The notes beneath the pieces were generated by a model. The model saw only the letters and a list, made by a program, of their open reading frames with translations, searched no databases and was not told the DNA's origin. From Psychrobacter urativorans (lineage in GTDB: Bacteria > Pseudomonadota > Gammaproteobacteria > Pseudomonadales > Moraxellaceae), in the NCBI RefSeq assembly GCF_904846675.1, contig NZ_CAJHBT010000016.1:1-62604 (forward strand): a stretch of 62,604 bases of DNA, given 5' to 3'. Below, piece by piece: positions 9,992 to 18,806 of this stretch. Position 1 is the first letter of the stretch. The number at the start of each line of letters is the position of its first letter. The position numbers and the translations under genes were made by a program.

Positions 9992-10120
9992 ACGATTCAT
10001 TACCTCAGATTGACTCATCCTTGTTTTACACTATCTCACTGTTGTTTTATATTGAGTGTGCTACTTTTAAATAATAATATTTATCAATAGTAATAGAATA
10101 CCTAACTTAAGGAAGAGGAA

Positions 10121-11620
10121 ATGACTACTGTAGAAAGCAATGTTCGCCCAGAATATGACACCGAGATTCAAAAAATTGCTGATTATGTTCTAAATTACTC
10201 TATAGATGACGACTCGCCAAACCGTGAAGTCGCATGGAATACCGCGCGCTACTGTCTGATGGATACTATTGGCTGTGGATTGCTCGCGCTACGCTTCCCT
10301 GAATGTACCAAGCATTTGGGGCCAGAGTGTGTCGGTCAAATCACCCCTCACGGTGCGCGCGTCCCTGGCACCTCTCATCGACTTGATCCTATCAAAGCCG
10401 CTTTTGATATTGGCTGTATGGTGCGCTGGCTTGATTATAATGATACTTGGCTGGCTGCTGAATGGGGACATCCATCAGACAATTTGGGCGGTATCTTAGC
10501 GGTAGCAGATTATATTAGCCAGCAGAACATTAGCCAAGGACGCGCTGGGCTCACCATGAAAGCTGTGCTTGAGGCCATGATTATGGCGCACGAAATCCAA
10601 GGGGTAATCGCGCTCGAGAACTCGTTTAACCGCGTTGGACTCGATCATGTGTTCTTAGTCAAGCTGGCCTCAACGGCTGTCGTCTCCAAGCTATATAAGC
10701 TACCACGCGAACGCATAATGGCAGCCCTCTCGCAAGCCATTGTCGATGGCCAAGCACTGCGTACCTATCGTCATACCCCCAATGCGGGCAGTCGCAAGTC
10801 ATGGGCGGCAGGCGACGCAACCAGTCGAGCCGTGCGCTTGGTAGACATCACCAGACGCGGTGAGATGGGAATACCTAGTGCGCTAACCGCGCCGCAGTGG
10901 GGGTTTTACGATGTGCTATTTAGCCACACCAATAAAGACTTAGCGATTAAGCCTGAAAGCGAACGACGTTTTACCTTTCAGCGTGACTTTGGCAGCTATG
11001 TGATGGAAAATATCTTATTTAAGATAAGCTTTCCGGCCGAGTTCCATGCGCAGACCGCGTGTGAGGCGGCAGTCATTTTACATCCGCGAATCGAAGATAG
11101 AATTGACGATATTGAAAAGATTGTACTGACCACTCATGATTCGGCAATTCGAATCATCTCAAAGGAGGGTGCGCTGGCCAATCCTGCTGATCGGGATCAT
11201 TGTTTGCAATATATGGTTGCCGTGCCCCTCTTAACCGGTGATCTTACGGCAGAAAATTACGAAGATGACTATCACGAGCAGCATCTATCGATTGATAAGC
11301 TGCGTCGTAAAATGGTCGTAGAAGAAGATCCGCGTTACTCTAAAGATTATCATGATCCAAGCAAACGCTCAATTGCCAATGCTATTCAAATATTCTTTAA
11401 AGATGGTACCAACACTGATAAAGTTGCGGTCGAATATCCTATCGGCCATAAGCGTCGCCGCGATGAGGGAATTCCAGTATTAGAGGCTAAATTCCAAGCC
11501 AGTCTTGCCACACGGTTTATCGATAGTCGCTGTGAGGCAATCATCGAGCTATGCAATGATCAAGTTGCCTTAGAACAAACGCCAGTCAACGAATTTATGG
11601 ACATATTTGTCGTTAATTAG
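10121..11620 (+). CDS. prpD: 2-methylcitrate dehydratase PrpD
   Basis: PrpD is the cofactor-independent (MmgE/PrpD family) 2-methylcitrate dehydratase of the methylcitrate cycle. The 499-residue protein begins with the typical helical segment and shows MDTIGCGLLAL, MVRWLDYNDTWLAAEWGHPSDNLG and SRKSWAAGDATSRAV, all conserved in PrpD. The start is supported by AAGGAAGAGGAA directly upstream. It lies 3.6 kb from prpF, separated by three unrelated genes, so it is probably transcribed independently. Coexistence with AcnD/PrpF is unusual; see findings. Confidence 0.93.
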   Translation: MTTVESNVRPEYDTEIQKIADYVLNYSIDDDSPNREVAWNTARYCLMDTIGCGLLALRFPECTKHLGPECVGQITPHGARVPGTSHRLDPIKAAFDIGCMVRWLDYNDTWLAAEWGHPSDNLGGILAVADYISQQNISQGRAGLTMKAVLEAMIMAHEIQGVIALENSFNRVGLDHVFLVKLASTAVVSKLYKLPRERIMAALSQAIVDGQALRTYRHTPNAGSRKSWAAGDATSRAVRLVDITRRGEMGIPSALTAPQWGFYDVLFSHTNKDLAIKPESERRFTFQRDFGSYVMENILFKISFPAEFHAQTACEAAVILHPRIEDRIDDIEKIVLTTHDSAIRIISKEGALANPADRDHCLQYMVAVPLLTGDLTAENYEDDYHEQHLSIDKLRRKMVVEEDPRYSKDYHDPSKRSIANAIQIFFKDGTNTDKVAVEYPIGHKRRRDEGIPVLEAKFQASLATRFIDSRCEAIIELCNDQVALEQTPVNEFMDIFVVN

Positions 11621-11661
11621 GGCGCTCATTTAAGCACCAAAATAATTTTTAGCTTACCTTA

Positions 11662-11694
11662 AGTCAATGCCGTGGATTTACCACGGTATTGACT
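11662..11694. terminator. Hairpin at the convergent prpD / SDR ends
   Basis: A 14-bp stem (AGTCAATGCCGTGG / CCACGGTATTGACT, one G-U) around a 5-base loop. It lies between convergent genes and overlaps the last codons of the SDR gene. No T-run follows on either strand, so it may act as an mRNA 3' end stabiliser rather than a classical terminator. Confidence 0.5.
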
Positions 11695-12433
11695 CACCTG
11701 CCCAATCAACGAAACTTCCGGATTGAGCGGTAGTCATACTTGCTAGCACCCCTAACAAGCACTCAGCACTATAAGCTGGCGAGAATAGATGCCCATCAGC
11801 GACATTGCTCTGAAAGGGTGCAGACAACTGAGTATTAACGGTACCCGGCTGCATGACCACCACGCACACGTCTTTGAGAGCCCGCCCCCATTCGATACTT
11901 AAATTTTTCATACCCATATTAAGTGCCGCTTTACTCATCCGGTAGCTGTACCAGCCGCCCAGTTTATTATCACTGATACTACCCACACGCGCTGATATCG
12001 TCGCAAAAATCGCGGGCTTGTCAGTACTGCGCATCGACTTAGCCAATAAAGGTCTTAGATGCTTGGCAATAAGCAGACCAGCTAAAGCGTTAATTTGCAT
12101 GCTTCGTAAAAAGAATTCCGTTTCAACTTGTCCAAGTGCTTTTTCCGGTTGCGATTGTTCAGTATGTAGGAGCCCCACGCAGTTAATGATCCAATCAAGG
12201 TGATTTCTGTGTTGTTTAATAGCATCAGCGCCTTGCTTTATACTGTCTTCATCGCTGACATCCATTTGCAGCCAATGCAAGTTATCCGCCTCAAAATCGG
12301 GCACGCTTCTATGGTAAGTGGCAAAGACGCAAATATTACCTTGCTCATTAGCAGTGCTCTCTACCAACTGTTCGACCATGGCTTGACCGATACCTCCGGT
12401 ACCACCAATGATAAGGTAGGTTTTGTTATTCAT
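11678..12433 (-). CDS. Short-chain dehydrogenase/reductase, CsgA/sepiapterin-like
   Basis: A 251-residue classical SDR. The N-terminal Rossmann motif is GGTGGIGQAM (residues 9-18). The catalytic motif is YSYRMSKAALNM, with Tyr and Lys in YxxxK spacing, preceded by the active-site region ATISARVGS with its Ser. The MQPGTVNT segment is typical of CsgA-like SDRs. It binds NAD(P)H in the cytoplasm; the substrate is not deducible. The ATG has an AAGGA site 7 bases upstream. It is transcribed leftwards, downstream of the permease gene but separated from it by a terminator, so it is probably its own unit. Confidence 0.88.
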   Translation of the reverse strand: MNNKTYLIIGGTGGIGQAMVEQLVESTANEQGNICVFATYHRSVPDFEADNLHWLQMDVSDEDSIKQGADAIKQHRNHLDWIINCVGLLHTEQSQPEKALGQVETEFFLRSMQINALAGLLIAKHLRPLLAKSMRSTDKPAIFATISARVGSISDNKLGGWYSYRMSKAALNMGMKNLSIEWGRALKDVCVVVMQPGTVNTQLSAPFQSNVADGHLFSPAYSAECLLGVLASMTTAQSGSFVDWAGESIPW

Positions 12434-12503
12434 ACTGATTCCTTGTCTCGGAGCGTGTCATCATTTTTTCTATACTCTGGTTATTTAGTTTTGTTAGCTT
12501 GCC

Positions 12504-12537
12504 AATAAAAAAAGCCGCCTCATCGGGCGGCTTTCTT
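12504..12537 (-). terminator. Intrinsic terminator of the permease gene
   Basis: Read on the minus strand, AAAGCCGCC / GGCGGCTTT form a GC-rich stem with a 6-base loop followed by a run of seven T. It lies about 60 bp beyond the permease stop and isolates it from the SDR gene. Confidence 0.85.
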
Positions 12538-12594
12538 GTGCTAAAAGGCAGTCACATTTTAATATGACAATTTGGCACTGTTAACAAGCAGAGG

Positions 12595-14100
12595 TTAATG
12601 ATTAGCCGGAGCACTTGGCGGCATCTCTTCCTCTACTTCCACTACAGCAATCTCATTGCCATCAACATCATACAGCTTACCTTCAGTGAAGTAATCGCCT
12701 TCAGTCAAGTCTAAAATGACAGCGGGACGTATTGAACGGTCTTCGGTACCAGCAGCAAATACTGACTGGTTCTCTGAGTTACCCATTCTAAAGTGGTTAA
12801 ATAACAAGTTCAGTGCAATGGCCATAACCGCAGCAGAGCTGATACCTGAATGGAAAATGGTAGCAAACCAATCGGGAAACTGGTCATAAAAAGTTGGCGC
12901 TGCAATCGGTAACATACCAAAGCCGATAGAGGCGGCCACAATGATGAGGTTCATGTTGTTGGTGTAGCTGACTTGCGCCAAAGTACGGATACCACTGGCT
13001 GCAACAGTACCAAACAACACGATACCCGCCCCGCCTAACACTGCCGTAGGAACGGTGGCAATGACGCGCCCCATAAGAGGCATTAAGCCTAGAATAATTA
13101 GAATAATACCAGCAAAAGCGACTACAAAACGGCTTTTAACACCCGTCACAGCAACCAAACCAACGTTTTGCGCAAAAGCACTTTGAGTAAAAGAGCCAAA
13201 CATCGGCGCGATGATACTCGCTGCCATATCAGCGCGTAGACCATTCCCTAAGCGTTTTGAGTCAATGTCGGTACCAATAATATCACCAACGGCCAAAATA
13301 TCTGCTGAGGTTTCTACCAAAATAACCAATACCACGATAAACATAGAAATAATGGCGGCAATCTCAAAGGTAGGCGCGCCAAAATGGAATGGGGTAGGAA
13401 AGGCGAAGATATCGCCGGTCATAATGCCTGCGAAATCGACCAAACCGAGAGCCCAAGCGACAAAGGTACCGATGACAATAGCAAGCAAAATAGATAAACG
13501 ACTAATAGCCGCATTACCCAGCTTGCTTAACAACAATACTATTGCCAATGTAAAGGCGGCCAGACCAATATTGGTCATGCTACCAAAGTCAGGCGCGCTT
13601 CTATTGCCACCCATTGCCCAGCCTGCGGCTACTGGCATCAAGGTTAAACCAATGGTAGTAATGACCGTGCCGGTTACCAAGGGCGGAAAGAACCTGATAA
13701 TCTGGGAGAAAAAAGGAGTGATTAAAAGACCGAGAATAGAGGCCGCAATGACGGCACCAAAGACAGAAGGTAGGCCGCCCCCCGTGGTCACAATCGCAAC
13801 GACGGTCGCGACACTCGCAAAAGACACCCCTTGTACTAATGGCAGCTGAGAACCAAAGTATGGCAAACCGAGGGTCTGTAATAACGTCGCCAGACCACCA
13901 ATAAATAAAGAAGCTGCGATTAGCAAGCCGATTTCAGACGGTCCTAGACCTGCCGCTTGCCCAACAATCAATGGAACGGCAATAATACCGCCATACATCG
14001 TAAGGACGTGTTGAAAGCCATAAGCAATGTTCGCGCCAATGCCCAAGTTTTCATCTTCTGGTCGAGCCATCGTTGGGTTGGAGGTGGATTTAGTATCCAT
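12595..14100 (-). CDS. Nucleobase:cation symporter 2 (uracil-xanthine permease)
   Basis: An inner-membrane purine/pyrimidine permease of the NCS2 family, about 500 residues with roughly 14 hydrophobic segments. The family signature appears as QNVGLVAVTGVKSRFVV. The GGG- and Gly/Ala-rich transmembrane segments and the VETSADILAVG motif of TM8 resemble xanthine/urate carriers (XanQ/UacT, PbuX) more than UraA. An ATG seven codons upstream (14121) is possible, but it has no ribosome-binding site; the ATG at 14100 has AGGGAG upstream. The 5' leader contains two tightly folded hairpins, suggesting RNA-level control. Confidence 0.88.
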   Translation of the reverse strand: MDTKSTSNPTMARPEDENLGIGANIAYGFQHVLTMYGGIIAVPLIVGQAAGLGPSEIGLLIAASLFIGGLATLLQTLGLPYFGSQLPLVQGVSFASVATVVAIVTTGGGLPSVFGAVIAASILGLLITPFFSQIIRFFPPLVTGTVITTIGLTLMPVAAGWAMGGNRSAPDFGSMTNIGLAAFTLAIVLLLSKLGNAAISRLSILLAIVIGTFVAWALGLVDFAGIMTGDIFAFPTPFHFGAPTFEIAAIISMFIVVLVILVETSADILAVGDIIGTDIDSKRLGNGLRADMAASIIAPMFGSFTQSAFAQNVGLVAVTGVKSRFVVAFAGIILIILGLMPLMGRVIATVPTAVLGGAGIVLFGTVAASGIRTLAQVSYTNNMNLIIVAASIGFGMLPIAAPTFYDQFPDWFATIFHSGISSAAVMAIALNLLFNHFRMGNSENQSVFAAGTEDRSIRPAVILDLTEGDYFTEGKLYDVDGNEIAVVEVEEEMPPSAPANH

Positions 14101-14271
14101 AAATAGGTGTGCTCCCTGCATGTTATATTATATTTTAATGTATCCTGACTGACACATTATGAATGACATAGTAATAAAGCTAAGTAATTCTTACAATGGT
14201 TAAGCCTATATTTAACAATAACAATAAAATGACAAGTCTTTTTTAGTTGCCCGCGCTAAGTGTCAACGAAT

Positions 14272-14340
14272 AATCCCCTTTGTTTCATTGTTGATGAAAC
14301 AGGTGTGATTCCGGTTAGCCGATGCAGGAGCATCAAAACC
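14272..14340 (-). promoter_or_regulatory. Structured leader RNA of the permease, candidate riboswitch
   Basis: Read on the minus strand, two hairpins lie 170-240 nt before the permease ATG. The first (14313-14340) has arms GGTT/AACC enclosing GATGC-TCCT-GCATC. The second (14272-14310) is an elongated hairpin: AATC/GATT closing stem, internal loop, CC/GG, small internal loop, then TGTTTCAT/ATGAAACA with a 5-base loop. The elongated shape with internal loops upstream of a xanthine-type permease is what a purine-sensing element such as the NMT1 xanthine riboswitch class would look like. The match to that class is unverified. Confidence 0.4.
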
Positions 14341-14693
14341 GTGTACTACTATCATAGTTAAGGTGTAATTATCAAGTTTTGACTTAACGGATGGCTTATT
14401 ATCTATAATGCTTGTTTTAGTTATGCTCTACAGCTGATAACTCATTTTAGGATAGCGTGTATTTATAAGAACTGCTAGTGATTTTTTGACCATTTGGTCA
14501 GTTTTTGAGTTATTTGTTTGTTTTCCCCATTTTAACGGTCAAAATAAACACACTTTAAATGCGCTACAATAGCTATTTACTAAATATTAGCGCTTAACAT
14601 TATTAATAATTTCTATGAATATTTTTTTAGGTAGCGTATTTTCTTTGACTTATTATGCCATTTTATATTTTTAATTAATATTTGTTTATTCGG

Positions 14694-16091
14694 ATGTCAT
14701 ACCCCATGCTATCACCACAAGACCAATTGACTGAGCTGGTTCGTACGCTTGAGACTCGGCATCACGTCTTTGCCACTGATCCGCTGCTGGTTACAGAAAA
14801 GCTGCAAGCTGAAGCCGGTACGCCACCCCAAAAGCTACATTGGCGTGCCGAGCGTATTGATAGTAACGGGGCGCTTGCGCGAGTTCTCGGTAAAATAGAT
14901 GCTCGCATCAAAGGCATTATGATGATTATGAGTATTGTCTGGTGTGTCTCTGGATTTTTGGGGTTATTTACCTTGTTACAGGCCAATGTGGTCAATTTCT
15001 TTTATGTTTTGGTCTGCCTTTTGGGGTTTCATAGCCTAATGTTAATTGGCTGGCTAGTATTAACGGTAATCAATCAAGGCAAATCGTCTGCAAATTGGTT
15101 TGCAACCTTTGTCAGTCCCAGTCGTTTAATCCGTGGCAAAGATGATGTCACGCTAGCGGCCGTTGACTTGTACGAGCGCCAATTGCAACATAGTGGGATG
15201 CGTTGGTATCTGGGCAGATTTAGTCATCAGTTGTGGCTGGCGACTTTAACCGGCATGTTATTCGCTATTATATTTTTACTGATTGTTCGTCAGTACAGTT
15301 TTAGCTGGGAGTCGACGCTGTTATCCAATCAAGCCCTGATTACCCTCACTCATGTGCTGGGCTGGCTACCCAGTATGGTAGGCTTTGATGTTCCTGATAA
15401 TGCTGCCATCGTCCAAAGTCGTCTGGTGACGGATACACTGCCCTTAACGGTGGCAAGACAATGGGCGAGCTTATTAATCGGTAGTTTACTCATGTATGGC
15501 ATTGTACCGCGTGCGCTTGCATGGTTATTTTGTGCGCTCATGTTCCGCCGTAAAAAAATGCGCTTAGATATTAAGTTGCCGTATTATCAAAAAATACTTA
15601 ACTTTTGGCAGCGCCAGGTAGTCGATGCTGATGATTTTACAGAAGTAGCCGCGCCAGTAGCGCCAAAAGCGACAGTTAGCGCTGGTAAAAAGCTAGTCGC
15701 CTTACTTGAATACCCAGCCAATACGGATAAATGGTGGCAGGCAGGTCTTGAGCCGTTTGATGGTAGTGGCAGTGAGAATGAAGTGGAGAATTTTGGGATT
15801 ATTGATGATCGTGATGATATGGCGCGCTTAATGGCCTATTTAAATGAGCATCCGCTACAAGTGTTACTGGGCATTCACAGCCAAGCGTTGCCTGATCGCG
15901 GCACATTACGTAAGCTTGATCAGATTGCCACTCATGCTAAAGATGGTGTCATTGTGCAGCTGTTAAATCAAGAAAATATTGACGTCACTCTTTCTAATAT
16001 AACGCAAAAGACACCGCAACAAATGGTCCGTTATCAGCAATGGCAAACGGCACTATCGGCGCGAAAAATTGGCTTGGTCAATAATAAGTGA
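14694..16091 (+). CDS. DUF2868 membrane protein
   Basis: Resembles DUF2868, a family usually encoded next to DUF3482 GTPases. The protein is about 465 residues. A soluble N-terminal part (about 1-75) is followed by four or five hydrophobic segments (about 80-105, 110-135, 180-205, 260-290), then a cytoplasmic C-terminal domain of about 170 residues. The ATG at 14694 is chosen over a TTG 12 bases upstream; another ATG occurs at 14706. The function is not established. It is the first of three same-strand genes with a 9-bp gap to the next, so they form an operon. It probably forms a membrane partner for the GTPase encoded third. Confidence 0.75.
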   Translation: MSYPMLSPQDQLTELVRTLETRHHVFATDPLLVTEKLQAEAGTPPQKLHWRAERIDSNGALARVLGKIDARIKGIMMIMSIVWCVSGFLGLFTLLQANVVNFFYVLVCLLGFHSLMLIGWLVLTVINQGKSSANWFATFVSPSRLIRGKDDVTLAAVDLYERQLQHSGMRWYLGRFSHQLWLATLTGMLFAIIFLLIVRQYSFSWESTLLSNQALITLTHVLGWLPSMVGFDVPDNAAIVQSRLVTDTLPLTVARQWASLLIGSLLMYGIVPRALAWLFCALMFRRKKMRLDIKLPYYQKILNFWQRQVVDADDFTEVAAPVAPKATVSAGKKLVALLEYPANTDKWWQAGLEPFDGSGSENEVENFGIIDDRDDMARLMAYLNEHPLQVLLGIHSQALPDRGTLRKLDQIATHAKDGVIVQLLNQENIDVTLSNITQKTPQQMVRYQQWQTALSARKIGLVNNK

Positions 16092-16100
16092 TGAGATGAT

Positions 16101-17078
16101 ATGGCGACAACAAATAATATTGGTTTAATTAACTTAGGTCAGTATGGACAGACCTTAGATGGTTACAAAGACACCATGAACCAGACTATTCTGGCAGTTG
16201 CTCCTGAATCATGGCAGGCGCTACTGACCAGTATCCTACCCACACATTGGCAAGAATGGTTATTGCCACTGATGGGCGCACCGTTCTTTTTATTATTTTT
16301 GGCAGAGTGGTTTTATCAGTTTAAGCGCGGGCGCGGCGGTACTTTTAGCTGGAAACGTGCCGCGACTAACTTTAGCTTAGGCGGCTCTTATTTAAGTTTT
16401 GAGTTAGTTATCCAAGCCTTAGTGGTACTGCCGATTTGTTTATGGCTCTATCAGTATCGGCTATTTACCATTGAGGTGACGTGGCTGACCGCCCTACCAA
16501 TATTTATCGCTGTTGAGTTTTGCTACTATTGGTTTCATCGTAGCTCGCACCGGGTCAATTGGTTTTGGTCAGCGCATGTGGTGCACCACTCTGACGATCA
16601 GATGAACTTATCGACTGCCATGCGCCAAAGTGTGCTGTATTCCGTTACGGGCTGGTGGTTATTTTTTGTTCCACTTATGGTGCTGGGTGTACATCCTGTT
16701 TGGGTATTTTTCTTTTACGCGCTAGATTTAATTTATCAATTTTTTATCCATACCGAAACGGTAGGCAAATTTCCAAAATGGATAGAATATATTTTTGATA
16801 CCCCATCCAATCACCGTGCCCATCATGGTACCGATGGCGCTTATATCGACCAAAATTACGGCGGGGTTATTATTATTTTTGACCGCTGGTTTGGGACTTA
16901 TGCGGAAGAAGATGCTGTCAACAATCCAGTGAGCTATGGTGCAGTTGGCGTTCCCAGTAATGATAATGTGTTTAGTTTAATATTCTCAGTATTTTATCGG
17001 ATGTGGCGGCAGTTTTTTCGGGCAAAAGGACTGAAAAACAAACTAAAAGTCCTGTTTCGTCCACCCAGTGTCGCTTAG
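16101..17078 (+). CDS. Sterol desaturase / fatty acid hydroxylase family membrane protein
   Basis: A 325-residue integral membrane di-iron oxygenase candidate. The eight-histidine pattern of the family is present as HRSSH, HVVHHS, and a later cluster in SNHRAHHG, plus single histidines in HTETV. Four or more hydrophobic segments surround them. Enzymes of this family hydroxylate or desaturate lipids or sterols; since most bacteria lack sterols, a fatty-acyl or hopanoid-like or alkylglycerol substrate is possible. It sits between DUF2868 and DUF3482 genes and starts 9 bp after the former, suggesting shared control. The exact substrate is unknown. Confidence 0.85.
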   Translation: MATTNNIGLINLGQYGQTLDGYKDTMNQTILAVAPESWQALLTSILPTHWQEWLLPLMGAPFFLLFLAEWFYQFKRGRGGTFSWKRAATNFSLGGSYLSFELVIQALVVLPICLWLYQYRLFTIEVTWLTALPIFIAVEFCYYWFHRSSHRVNWFWSAHVVHHSDDQMNLSTAMRQSVLYSVTGWWLFFVPLMVLGVHPVWVFFFYALDLIYQFFIHTETVGKFPKWIEYIFDTPSNHRAHHGTDGAYIDQNYGGVIIIFDRWFGTYAEEDAVNNPVSYGAVGVPSNDNVFSLIFSVFYRMWRQFFRAKGLKNKLKVLFRPPSVA

Positions 17079-17134
17079 TGTTGTTAGTTTTATGCCACAA
17101 TCTATTTTTTAAAACTTAATATAAGATCATTACT

Positions 17135-18745
17135 ATGAATCATGATAATAATAAGAATACTGATAAGGTTTATGATGCGCCTGAGCAGCCTACAAGTAAT
17201 GAATATTCGAACATAGAGGCATTAAACACACAGCCACCTCGGACTATTAATATTGATAAGAATAATACGAACATCTCCGCTATGCCGTGGGCCAATAAAT
17301 CGACCACCGCCAGCGATGAGCCATTAAAATTGGCAGTCGTTGGTCATACGAATACCGGTAAAACCTCAATTCTTCGCACTTTGTTGCGCGATGTCTATTT
17401 CGGTGAAGTAAAAAATGAAGCGGCGACTACTCGTCATGTTGAGCGCGTCCAAATTAGCGACAGCCAGACTAATGAAGCATTAGTCACTTTATATGACACG
17501 CCTGGTCTGGAAGATGCTTCCGGTTTGATGGATTGGTTGGAAGACAATACTGCCAGTCGCCGTGATGGCATCGAGCGCTTGCAGCAGTTTTTGGCAGCGG
17601 ATATCTCGTATGGAGCCACCGGTGCTGATAGCCTAGAGAGCAATGATGCCTATGGCTACAATGATTATAGCCAAGAAGCCAAGGTTATCCGCCAATTGCT
17701 GGCAAGTGATATGGCCATTTATGTGGTTGATGCTCGTGAGCCGGTACTCGGTAAGTATAAAGACGAACTGGCTATTTTGTCATGGGCGGCGATTCCTGTG
17801 ATGGCAGTATTCAACTTTACGGATAGCCAAGATGCCAATATTGACGCGTGGCAAACCATGCTGGCACGCCGTAACTTACACATCTCAACGCGTTTTGACT
17901 CAGTAGCGTTTGAGTTCTCAGATGAGATGGTTTTATGGCAGAATTTAGCCACTATGCTGACTCATTCGGAGACGATTGAGCAGCTTATGCAGCGCCGGAC
18001 TGAGGATTGGGCGCAGTTATATGATGAGGCCAATATTATAATTGCAGACTTTCTATTGAATGTCGCCGCTTTTGTGCATGAGATTAGCTATGGTGATGAC
18101 CCGATGCCGGTGTTACAACAGATGCAAGAAGCGGTGCGCCAAAGTGAACGTGCCATGCAGCATAAGCTATTAAATTCGTATAAGTTCTATGATAATGCAG
18201 TAGCAGCGACTCCGCTTGAATTACAAGCTTATCAGCAAGATCCTTTTGATCCTGAACTACTCAAAAGCTATGGTATCCGTACCACTTCAGGCGCAGCAGC
18301 TGGTGCGTTATTGGGATTAGGTTTTGATGCGGCGGCTCTTGGTACAACCTTAGGATTAGGCGCGGCTCTGGGCGGTATCGCTGGCGGGTTATTGTCTAAT
18401 ACTGGTAGTATTGCGGATAAACTGACAGGGGTAAAACGTTTATATATTGATCCTGCTACATTGACTTTACTGGCGACTCGTGCGATGGACTTACTTGCTG
18501 CCCTACGCCATCGTGGTCATGCTGCTACTGACGCTACGCAGATGTTATATAGCGATGGCAATATTAATAATGAGGTTAAACAAGAAAGTATGACCCTTTG
18601 GCCAACCCACAAACTACCCAGTGAGCTTAAAAAAGCGCGTAGTAAGCCGCAGTGGTCATCACTTAGTAGTGGTAAGTCTGAACAAGCGCAAAGCCTGCGT
18701 GCTGATGCATCGTGGTCCCTATCACATAAACTTGAACGTTTATAA
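17135..18745 (+). CDS. DUF3482 domain GTPase
   Basis: A 536-residue GTPase with an N-terminal low-complexity Asn/Thr-rich stretch (1-55), then an Era/TrmE-like G domain: G1 GHTNTGKTS (about 69-77), G3 DTPGLED, and a G4-like FNFTDS. The DUF3482 region follows, with helices and a hydrophobic Gly/Ala-rich segment (about residues 385-425, GAAAGALLGLGFDAAALG) that could insert in the membrane. DUF3482 proteins are typically paired with DUF2868 proteins, as here two genes upstream. The role is unknown; a membrane-associated switch protein is the simplest reading. Confidence 0.8.
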   Translation: MNHDNNKNTDKVYDAPEQPTSNEYSNIEALNTQPPRTINIDKNNTNISAMPWANKSTTASDEPLKLAVVGHTNTGKTSILRTLLRDVYFGEVKNEAATTRHVERVQISDSQTNEALVTLYDTPGLEDASGLMDWLEDNTASRRDGIERLQQFLAADISYGATGADSLESNDAYGYNDYSQEAKVIRQLLASDMAIYVVDAREPVLGKYKDELAILSWAAIPVMAVFNFTDSQDANIDAWQTMLARRNLHISTRFDSVAFEFSDEMVLWQNLATMLTHSETIEQLMQRRTEDWAQLYDEANIIIADFLLNVAAFVHEISYGDDPMPVLQQMQEAVRQSERAMQHKLLNSYKFYDNAVAATPLELQAYQQDPFDPELLKSYGIRTTSGAAAGALLGLGFDAAALGTTLGLGAALGGIAGGLLSNTGSIADKLTGVKRLYIDPATLTLLATRAMDLLAALRHRGHAATDATQMLYSDGNINNEVKQESMTLWPTHKLPSELKKARSKPQWSSLSSGKSEQAQSLRADASWSLSHKLERL

Positions 18746-18806
18746 ATGAGTATAAGAATTGGGTTAACCTTATACCTCAGAACATTAATATAAGCACCTT
18801 AATATC

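Noticed and set aside
13211..13849. 212-residue plus-strand frame opposite the permease gene
   Set aside because: It lies wholly antisense to a clear NCS2 permease, and its Ala/Lys/Pro-rich composition is that of an antisense shadow.
14272..14310. Elongated hairpin considered as a terminator
   Set aside because: No T-run follows on either strand, and it lies in a leader between divergent genes.
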